From the NCBI RefSeq assembly GCF_030464885.1, contig NZ_JALPRJ010000064.1, forward strand, positions 1 through 47,514: a DNA stretch of 47,514 nt. The letters run 5' to 3'. The notes under the pieces are model-generated. The model worked only from the letters and a program-made list of their open reading frames with translations. It was not told where the DNA came from and made no database searches. The DNA comes from Caballeronia sp. SEWSISQ10-4 2. GTDB taxonomy: Bacteria; Pseudomonadota; Gammaproteobacteria; Burkholderiales; Burkholderiaceae. The position numbers and the translations under genes are program-made. Below, in pieces: positions 41,560 to 47,514 of this stretch. Position 1 is the first letter of the stretch. Every line of letters starts with the position of its first letter.

Positions 41560-43257
41560 CTACCTAGGGACTGTCATCGATCTGATTTGGGGCTCCGCGG
41601 CAAGTCTACATGCTCCCTTAGAAGATTGAAGCTCTACCAATCTCCAACTGCCCGCTCCGGGCTGCAAGCGCGCGCCAATAGTCGCGGACGGGCTAGCAAC
41701 GATACTGATATCTGTGTTCTGCACTCTGCCTAAGTATGCTATGTGCCTGTGCCCGTGGAATACGACTGTCGGCTCTCGTCGCTTCGAAAGCATCTCTACA
41801 AGCTGGACCGCATTTTGGAACACTAGGAATGCATTCTGCACACGAGACGCCCACTTTTTCGCGTACGGCATTGCTATGTGATGGTGTATGGCGAATACGA
41901 AGCTGTCGCATAGGGGCGCCATTTGTGCCATCAACTCATTGCATGCATTAATTGTCTCGGCAGGAACCGCGCCGATTGCGTTGGTAATGTTAATTGACGC
42001 CGGTTTGACCGTATCCAGGATTACGACACCAACCCGGTTGCCTTCGATGACGGCGACCATTGGAAACATTTCATCCCAGATCGTCGTCATTGGCCGCCGC
42101 GCAAGTTGATTATCGGAGACGTGCGCTTCAACTGCATTGCGTTGGCGGTCAACGTATTCGCTCAACTTCATAAGCCGCTTTGTCTGACGGTCGACCAGAT
42201 ACGTTCTTTCGCCCATTACCTCTGCCATTGCACACATTGCACGGATCTGGCGCATTCGTCGTCCAAAACTGTCGAGTCGCTCAGCTCGGGTAGGCCAACG
42301 ACCCTGCTGCATATTCAGGTCGTGATTGCCAGGAACAAGAATCATCTTATTCTTTAGGTTAGCTGGGGCGGAGTCAAGGAATCGGGTCCAGCTCCTGCAT
42401 GTCCCGCTGTCTGTTATGTCGCCCGTCAACAAAACGGCGGCACAGTCCTTCGCGTCCTGCTCCAACGCCGCCATCAGGCTCGAGACAAGACCGTCGGAAA
42501 TGCATCCCGAACCTTCAGTCAGGGGCACATCGCTGCTGTCGGTTATATGTAGATCAGACGCGTGCAGTATGCGTACAGTTTGGGACGTATTTGTCGCAAC
42601 TATTGAAGGCGCGACAGCTTCGTCGCACTCAGGCTTCGCAAACACCATGCGCCATTTTGACGAAAAACCGAACCTGATCGTTAACGCCGTAACTATGGTG
42701 CCGGTCACCAGTCCCGCTACAAATTTGAACATTTGCGGAGTTGCGAATTGGGTTAGCGCGCTCGATACATCCAAATTGGCTGGTAGTCGGGGTACTTGGC
42801 CGGCCGTCCACCGAAAACAGGCTAGTGTGGCCGCCGTCACAACGAAAACCATTGCCCACCCGAACACCTTGCGGAGAAACCAAAACTTCGCTGGAAGACA
42901 GGTGTGACATAAGGAATGTGCAGACACGACCATTCGCCCGACGACATCTTCGAACTGAGTCCAAAAATGACTGACTACCTCGGGAATTTTCGGCCAAGCC
43001 GCTGAGATGGTAACGAACATCGCTGCAAAGACGGCGACCATGGCCCAATCCATTGAACCAAGTGGTACACCTCGATGGGTTGCCGAGGCGCCAATCGCCG
43101 CGACGAGCGATGCACCGTACATCGCCGTACATACCAGATAGATATATACGCTGGCGGCAAATCCAGATATTTGAATGAAACGACTGGCCAAGCCTGCATA
43201 TTCTCGTCGCCCATGCGACGAGGTTTTCTCAAGCAATTCTCGATATTCGCTTTTCAT
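41560..43257 (-). CDS. Membrane-anchored calcineurin-like metallophosphoesterase
   Basis: This is a 565-residue protein. The N-terminal 200 residues have about four membrane segments (28-58, 70-88, 130-148, 176-195). A cytosolic metallophosphoesterase domain follows, with all five motifs: D235-L-H237, G-D280, G-N-H-D (310-313), H458-H-H460 and H501-G-H503-R-H505. A helical insert lies between about residues 315 and 395. It may act on nucleotides, phospholipids or cyclic nucleotides. It is on the island and transcribed in the same direction as the JAB/E1 operon, but it is separated by about 315 bases and may be independent. Confidence 0.85.
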   Translation of the reverse strand: MKSEYRELLEKTSSHGRREYAGLASRFIQISGFAASVYIYLVCTAMYGASLVAAIGASATHRGVPLGSMDWAMVAVFAAMFVTISAAWPKIPEVVSHFWTQFEDVVGRMVVSAHSLCHTCLPAKFWFLRKVFGWAMVFVVTAATLACFRWTAGQVPRLPANLDVSSALTQFATPQMFKFVAGLVTGTIVTALTIRFGFSSKWRMVFAKPECDEAVAPSIVATNTSQTVRILHASDLHITDSSDVPLTEGSGCISDGLVSSLMAALEQDAKDCAAVLLTGDITDSGTCRSWTRFLDSAPANLKNKMILVPGNHDLNMQQGRWPTRAERLDSFGRRMRQIRAMCAMAEVMGERTYLVDRQTKRLMKLSEYVDRQRNAVEAHVSDNQLARRPMTTIWDEMFPMVAVIEGNRVGVVILDTVKPASINITNAIGAVPAETINACNELMAQMAPLCDSFVFAIHHHIAMPYAKKWASRVQNAFLVFQNAVQLVEMLSKRREPTVVFHGHRHIAYLGRVQNTDISIVASPSATIGARLQPGAGSWRLVELQSSKGACRLAAEPQIRSMTVPR

Positions 43258-43573
43258 TCGTTAAACTGGCCACAGCCAGCTACCCCGTTAGTCTTCGGTT
43301 TGATTGCATCCACGATGCCTTTGTGGACGCGAAAGATAGTCGTTATAAGGCGAAAATCGTTGAAGTCATTTGCATACACGCGCGAGTCGACACACCGGGC
43401 TCAAGGGAATATGTAATCTACCGATCTCGGTCAATGCCTTCTTCGACTACGTGGCGATACCTTGCGCGACTTGGCTGATCCGATCGGAAGGCGAATCGAG
43501 ACGCCACAGCTGTTTCATGCGCCGTGCAGAATCAATTTAGAGGGTGTGATCGCGCCTTTGCGCGTCGTCCATA
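43258..43573. other. Intergenic gap without a gene
   Basis: About 316 bases lie between the JAB gene and the metallophosphoesterase gene. Only short frames are present. It should hold the phosphoesterase promoter, but I see no clear elements. Confidence 0.5.
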
Positions 43574-44050
43574 CTAGAAAACGCGGACTGTACCAGTCGT
43601 GTGTTGAATAAGGAAACCGCCCAGAAGCTCACCAGTGTACTGATGTACCTTCCAAGCCCATTTCCTATTGCTTCCTCCGCCGATCAACATCAGAGGCCGT
43701 GCAAGCGCGGCGTCAGAATACCTTGCGATACCACGCAATGTCCTGCGATCCAGCCAGCTCATCACAGGGGTACCGTCCGGATGAGTGTGCCAGTCCCCGA
43801 GGTAGACCGAACGTGCAGATGTCATTTCAAATATCTCGTCCAGCGCGCGACACTGCCATTCGTGGTCGGGCCCGAATCGGTTCCGCTCGTGAATCGCTTC
43901 TGGTCCTGGGCCCACAACATACTGAACGACGGGCTCACCGTTGTTAGCAAAGTACCCTACCAACACACCACCGGTTTCAAGGGGATATGTGCGCTCGGCT
44001 TCATCAACGAGGTAATTGAATGCCCCCTCGCCTATCCACAATTTATTCAT
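43574..44050 (-). CDS. JAB/JAMM-family metallopeptidase
   Basis: This is a 158-residue single-domain JAB (MPN+) protease. Zinc-site residues are complete: E25 in P-L-E-T-G-G-V-L, H88-T-H90 with P91-D92, and S98-x-x-D101. This matches the JAMM motif E...H-x-H-x10-D. Its ATG overlaps the stop of the E2-E1 gene in an ATGA, so the two are translationally coupled. Upstream in-frame codons are discarded because they lie within the E1 gene. In ubiquitin-like systems such as CBASS Cap3 and BilC these proteins process the modifier or remove it from targets. Confidence 0.92.
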   Translation of the reverse strand: MNKLWIGEGAFNYLVDEAERTYPLETGGVLVGYFANNGEPVVQYVVGPGPEAIHERNRFGPDHEWQCRALDEIFEMTSARSVYLGDWHTHPDGTPVMSWLDRRTLRGIARYSDAALARPLMLIGGGSNRKWAWKVHQYTGELLGGFLIQHTTGTVRVF

Positions 44051-45795
44051 ACCACCGTGCACGCCGGGCAATCCGATCTGCCCGCCAACGTATAAGTGTC
44101 CCATTGCGGAGCCAGCGAGAAACCGTCGCGACGCAGATCGGTAACAGCAACGTCCCACGCAAAATCTGGATAGCTGTTTTCAGCCTCGGATGTCAGCGTC
44201 GCGACTGCAAGCCGTCCCGCGAGCAGCGCTACGGTATCGCTATCTATTCCCGCACCGATGAAAGTGGGTTGAGCACATCCTCCGGGCTGAATTTCTTCCG
44301 TGCCAGCGTCTGCCGGAAGTCTGATCGTCCCGTCATCAAGGCCACGGAGGAAGCAATGCCAGCAGCCCGCCGTCTTGTGTGGCCGTATGCGCCCGACAAT
44401 TCCTCCAGCTGCGCCATGAGTGGTCGTCAGCCACACGTACGGTTTATGTAGCTCCTGAGCAAGGTCGGCCAGAAAGTGACTGACGCGATGACTCGCGGTG
44501 GCATCGATGATGACGTCGGCCTCGACGCACAATGACCTTAAGGCGTCGTATTCCGAGGAACCAACTGAGCCCGGGGTGCGGGCGCCGCCAATCCTGCAGT
44601 TGAAGCCTTTCACTTCGGTGTACGGATACTCGTGAGCAATATGTGATACCAACGCAGTTATCTTCTGCAGTCCGGCGTACTGCCATCCCAGCGCCCATCT
44701 GACAGTATTACCTATCTGAAGATTATCGCTGTCCACCAGACACAGACGACCAACGCCAGCACGAGCCAAGTGCATACTAACTGGCGAGCCCAAACTACCA
44801 ACACCTACGACCAGTGCTGACTTTTTCCTTAACGGCATCAAAAAGGGGGCCCGGCTGAGCCATGCTTTTTGGCCGCCCCAGTCTGCTCTGACCAGCTCCA
44901 GATTGAACATCGCATCGCGAGCGCGCTTTGCTTCGCGTTCCACTCGTATCGAAAGAAATACCCAATCGTCAGCATTGCTACGCCACGACACCTCATCCGG
45001 ATATACGAACCCAGCAGCGAAAACTTCGCCGCGCCTAGCCGCCTGTATCGTTCGCGCGAACATCGGAACTGCGGACTGAATTAGGCGAAAAAACTCATTC
45101 GGTGCATTATCCGGATCGCTCAATTTAGGCCGCTGATCCAGCCGTAGCCAAAAGCCAGTGACGCGACGGCTAAAGACAGGCACCTTTGTTCCGAAGCGGA
45201 GAAGTGGTTTGCTCTGCAAGTCCGTGATCGTTTCGATCACGCCATTCAGGAATGCTCGGCCAGAAAATTGAGGTGGGACTGGACGGGCCAATACGCTCAG
45301 GCGGCCAGCCCGAACTTCCTGCGCCGGCGTTTCGTCCGGCACGATAAGCGCGCACTCCGGACTGTACGGCAGGAACGAACTGAGGGGTTCGCCGACATGA
45401 TCCTCCGCGCACGCAACGGTCTCCGACACGGCGTGCTCATGATTGACACTTAGGATTAAGGGAAGCTGCTCGCTCAGCAGCGTCGCCAAAGTGTCATGTC
45501 CGGGACGCCAGTCTTCGCCCTCTCGTGCTAGTAAACAAAGATTTTTACCGACCGGGTGCTGATGGCGATCGAACAAAAGATTGTCCGAAGTGACCATCGG
45601 CACGAAATAAGGAAAAGTATCAGGGTAGACCGCATTGATGCCAAGCGTGCTTTCCCCCTGTAAAATTTCCACACGCACCACCAATTGGCCTGCGGCCATA
45701 GCCGCCTGATCATACGACCAGGCGTAGCCAAGCGCGTCCAGCGCAACTATCTCCCTTTGCCATTCACCCGGGTAACGGTCCCACCAAGCCGTCAT
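44047..45795 (-). CDS. E2-E1 fusion protein for ubiquitin-like conjugation
   Basis: This is a 582-residue two-domain enzyme. Residues about 10-125 look like a prokaryotic E2, with H-Q-H-P-V-G-K-N-L-C-L-L (Cys87 as acceptor) and a W96-x-P that follows in E2 proteins. A linker region (about 130-320) includes a possible extra alpha/beta segment. The E1/ThiF domain has G-V-G-S-L-G (331-336), D355 and D357, D431 and the motif G-G-C-A-Q-P-T-F with Cys507 as the likely transfer cysteine. C478, C481, C576 and C579 make two C-x-x-C pairs for zinc. The order E2 then E1 resembles CBASS Cap2. It follows the His-rich gene by two bases and overlaps the JAB gene. Confidence 0.9.
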   Translation of the reverse strand: MTAWWDRYPGEWQREIVALDALGYAWSYDQAAMAAGQLVVRVEILQGESTLGINAVYPDTFPYFVPMVTSDNLLFDRHQHPVGKNLCLLAREGEDWRPGHDTLATLLSEQLPLILSVNHEHAVSETVACAEDHVGEPLSSFLPYSPECALIVPDETPAQEVRAGRLSVLARPVPPQFSGRAFLNGVIETITDLQSKPLLRFGTKVPVFSRRVTGFWLRLDQRPKLSDPDNAPNEFFRLIQSAVPMFARTIQAARRGEVFAAGFVYPDEVSWRSNADDWVFLSIRVEREAKRARDAMFNLELVRADWGGQKAWLSRAPFLMPLRKKSALVVGVGSLGSPVSMHLARAGVGRLCLVDSDNLQIGNTVRWALGWQYAGLQKITALVSHIAHEYPYTEVKGFNCRIGGARTPGSVGSSEYDALRSLCVEADVIIDATASHRVSHFLADLAQELHKPYVWLTTTHGAAGGIVGRIRPHKTAGCWHCFLRGLDDGTIRLPADAGTEEIQPGGCAQPTFIGAGIDSDTVALLAGRLAVATLTSEAENSYPDFAWDVAVTDLRRDGFSLAPQWDTYTLAGRSDCPACTVV

Positions 45796-45797
45796 GA

Positions 45798-46007
45798 TTA
45801 GCCTACCGGACGATGACCGGGGGGCTTCGGCGCGCCGGAGCCAGGATTGGGACGGCCACCCGACGACCCGGGCGGCGGCGGCTGTTGGCCGTGCTCATGC
45901 TCGTGATGGCCGTGTTCACGTTCGTGATGCTCATGACCACGATGTTGCTCGTGGTTATGGTGCTTTTCGCGCTCGTGCTTGTCGCGCTTTTCGTGACGTT
46001 CGTTCAT
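45798..46007 (-). CDS. His/Glu-rich 69-residue protein ending in glycine, first gene of the conjugation operon
   Basis: This encodes a 69-residue protein. Residues 1-40 contain 14 histidines with many Glu and Arg. Residues 41-69 are Pro/Gly-rich and end in P-V-G. The ATG at 46007 is followed only by low-complexity sequence, with no recognised fold. Its stop lies two bases from the E2-E1 start, so it is in the operon. The histidine-rich part may bind metal, and the flexible tail with C-terminal glycine would suit an E1 substrate. It is a candidate modifier or target, which is inference. The low complexity also allows a mis-called gene. Confidence 0.6.
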   Translation of the reverse strand: MNERHEKRDKHEREKHHNHEQHRGHEHHEREHGHHEHEHGQQPPPPGSSGGRPNPGSGAPKPPGHRPVG

Positions 46008-46201
46008 TGAGATTGTTCCCCAAAAAAAGATCTCCCACAGCACTGACGCCGGGCGCCCTCGCTGATCGACCGCCTCTGCGACCAATGAAGCAATTCTACA
46101 GCTGAATCGTAAAAATTAAAATACTTTTTATTACCACATATTTTTTCTTATAGCATATTTTTGATCTTCATCTACAATAGGGCGATCAAATGGAGCCCAA
46201 A
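46008..46201. promoter_or_regulatory. AT-rich divergent promoter region of the conjugation operon and WYL gene
   Basis: This 190-base stretch is much more AT-rich than its neighbours and lies between divergently transcribed genes. A candidate -10 for the WYL gene, TACAAT, is at 46173-46178, but no good -35 is seen. The WYL protein probably binds here and represses both directions, as known for related regulators of defence operons. Confidence 0.5.
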
Positions 46202-47053
46202 ATGAACCTTCCGCGAGACATACAGCGCGAACGCCTTTACTACATCGAATTTCTGGCCCTTTTTGCGGGGCAAGTCAGCCGGAAGGATTTAACAGGCAGA
46301 TTTGGGATCAGCGAGCCTGCGGCGACCAAGGACTTGTCGCTGTACAGCGAACTTGCCCCGTCGATGCTCCGATACGATCTGCGACGCAAGTGCTACGTAT
46401 TTGATGGAGGGAAACCGTATTTCAAACACAACGTCGAGCAGGCACTACATGCACTTGCGGGAATCGGTGCGGTCGACTATGACCCGTCAAGGACTAAGCG
46501 CCTCCCCGGATGGGTAAGCTCGAGCATCAGACGAGAGCTCGCTCTCGATCTGGTTTCAACGCTTACCCGGTCCATTGAACAACATCAATACGTCATCGCG
46601 GAGTACACATCGCTATCGAGCGGCTCCCGAAAGCGGAAGTTGTCGCCTTTAGCAGTGGTGAACGACGGCCTTCGTTGGCACATCCGCTGCTTCGATCACG
46701 ACCGCAAGGAATTTCTCGACTATGCGTTGACCCGATTCGAGAGCGCGGAGGTCGGCGGCGCTTCGGACATTGGCTTGGCAGACGACAAGGAGTGGAGCAC
46801 CGAAGTCACCTTGAAACTCGTGCCTCATCCCAAAGCCGATCATCCGGAGGCGACCTGCGTCGACTTCGATATGCTAGACGGCGCGAAGCTCGTCACGCTG
46901 AATGCGTGCTTGGTTGGATATTTCCTTCGCCACTGGCACGTTGATTATTCAGTCGATGCTTCCGGAAGTCCGCGTGCTCAGCAACTTTTCCTAGCCAATC
47001 GCATCGAGCTTCAACGAAGCGGCGTGCCAAGTTGGGCTCTGAAGATAGATTGA
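46202..47053 (+). CDS. WYL-domain transcriptional regulator (BrxR/CapW type)
   Basis: This is a 283-residue regulator. An N-terminal winged HTH spans about residues 8-65 (V-S-R-K-D-L-T-G-R-F-G-I-S and A-T-K-D-L). A WYL domain spans about 130-180, with L-S-P-L-A-V-V-N-D-G-L-R-W-H-I and an F-x-x-A-L-T-R-F end. The C-terminal WCX part spans about 195-280. Such proteins control defence operons (CBASS, BREX) and can sense nucleotides. It is divergent from the E2-E1 operon. The start at 46202 is favoured (GGAG six bases upstream); an ATG four codons earlier is possible. Confidence 0.87.
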   Translation: MNLPRDIQRERLYYIEFLALFAGQVSRKDLTGRFGISEPAATKDLSLYSELAPSMLRYDLRRKCYVFDGGKPYFKHNVEQALHALAGIGAVDYDPSRTKRLPGWVSSSIRRELALDLVSTLTRSIEQHQYVIAEYTSLSSGSRKRKLSPLAVVNDGLRWHIRCFDHDRKEFLDYALTRFESAEVGGASDIGLADDKEWSTEVTLKLVPHPKADHPEATCVDFDMLDGAKLVTLNACLVGYFLRHWHVDYSVDASGSPRAQQLFLANRIELQRSGVPSWALKID

Positions 47054-47111
47054 AGTTGCCCGTCCAGAAAGTAAGCATCTTCGCAAAACCCTTGTGCCGT
47101 CCCGCCGCTGT

Positions 47112-47129
47112 CCGTCGGTCGCCCGACGG
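47112..47129. terminator. Strong hairpin between convergent genes
   Basis: CCGTCGG (47112-47118) and CCGACGG (47123-47129) make a perfect seven-pair stem with a four-base loop. It lies between the WYL gene and the convergent gene that follows. There is no T-run on either side, so it may be a bidirectional or rho-assisted terminator. Confidence 0.45.
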
Positions 47130-47157
47130 TGACGACGCGTGTTCGCCGAGGCCTTTA

Positions 47158-47484
47158 TTAGTCAGCCTCAGGATGCTTTTCATATGGCTTTAGATCCAGC
47201 ACTGTACGGGAGGGCACACGGTCCAAAACAGGAATGCCGGTCATCACCAACCGCGGACCGTCTGGCTCATACGTTAGCCCTTCAGGCAGGCAGTCACTAG
47301 CGACTCGCGGACTTTGTTCCGCCAGCCGCACGTAGTGTTGTTTGGTCCAGCTCAAAACGGCCTGGTGGAGAGGCTTGACAGACCTTTCTGAGATAGAGTT
47401 ATCGTGCTGTAGCCCCATGACGTTGAGGTGGATAGCGTCAACCAGAACGTCCGGTTTACCGACAAATGGAATGAACGCCCCCAC
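47158..47484 (-). CDS. Hypothetical protein of about 108 residues
   Basis: This is a minus-strand frame starting at GTG directly after a TAG. The C-terminus contains T-V-L-D-L-K-P-Y, which recalls the D-I-K-P-Y motif of TrmO/TsaA-type proteins. The rest of the protein does not match that family as I recall it. No good ribosome-binding site is visible, and the true start could be an internal ATG at about codon 23. Whether it is intact or truncated cannot be decided from this window. Confidence 0.4.
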   Translation of the reverse strand: MGAFIPFVGKPDVLVDAIHLNVMGLQHDNSISERSVKPLHQAVLSWTKQHYVRLAEQSPRVASDCLPEGLTYEPDGPRLVMTGIPVLDRVPSRTVLDLKPYEKHPEAD

Positions 47485-47514
47485 CTATCGGACGTTAGGA
47501 TCTGAAAAGTGGAC

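Noticed and set aside
43574..46007. Complete CBASS type II operon
   Set aside because: E2-E1 and JAB genes fit Cap2/Cap3, but no CD-NTase or effector gene is adjacent within the window.
39724..47514. A second copy of the tRNA-Leu 3' end (right attachment site)
   Set aside because: Only short chance matches such as GGGGCACC near 41150 were seen, so no attR is claimed inside the window.
1..47514. CRISPR arrays
   Set aside because: No regularly spaced 23-40 base repeats were seen. The only tandem array is the 9-base unit at 20101-20136.

Overview
The window looks like a chromosome segment from Burkholderia sensu lato (Paraburkholderia, Caballeronia or Burkholderia). The evidence is high GC with G/C-ending codons in the core genes, two Burkholderia-type trimeric porins, a two-pump MdtABC-like RND operon with a NodT-type outer-membrane factor, tripartite tricarboxylate transporter (TTT/Tct) genes, and many FCD-GntR and LysR regulators typical of catabolic replicons. 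This is inferred from protein families, not from a marker gene.

Layout, left to right. 1-108 is the tail of an IS630-like transposase. 187-8178 (minus strand) is a catabolic/uptake cluster: a beta-propeller protein, an FCD-GntR regulator, an unrecognised 61-residue protein, a 4,5-dihydroxyphthalate decarboxylase-like protein, tctC, a VOC/glyoxalase-fold protein, tctB, tctA and a porin. 9088-18349 (plus) is an RND efflux operon with translationally coupled genes. 18597-19031 is a cupin. 19083-28321 (minus) is a second periplasmic cluster: a DctB/DctD-like sensor kinase and sigma54 activator, a second porin, a second beta-propeller protein, a ModA-like binding protein, a fumarylacetoacetate-hydrolase-family protein and an alpha/beta hydrolase, the last two with twin-arginine-like leaders. 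Good -24/-12 (sigma54) promoters lie in front of the second porin and the second beta-propeller gene, so the adjacent regulator pair probably controls them. 28823-34117 is a mosaic of regulators (GntR, LysR, MarR), a short-chain dehydrogenase with a tautomerase, a second tautomerase, a DUF1801 protein and remnants of at least three decayed genes.

34577-37440 is the most unusual part. It is a three-gene set encoding a cyclic-nucleotide-binding domain fused to a FliG C-terminal-like domain, then MotA-like and MotB-like stator proteins, with no other flagellar gene in view. It looks like an orphan, possibly ligand-gated, ion-driven motor or force-transducing complex. A squalene/phytoene synthase and a small exported protein follow on the other strand.

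39639-47514 is a genomic island. It starts at tRNA-Leu(CAG) followed by a P4-type tyrosine integrase, an H-NS-like protein and a membrane metallophosphoesterase. Next comes a minus-strand operon of a His/Glu-rich 69-residue protein ending in glycine, an E2-E1 fusion (ubiquitin-like conjugation) and a JAB/JAMM peptidase, with a divergent WYL-domain regulator. The operon resembles ubiquitin-like conjugation defence modules (CBASS Cap2/Cap3, Bil), but no CD-NTase and no recognisable ubiquitin-fold gene is visible. The other end of the island lies outside the window.
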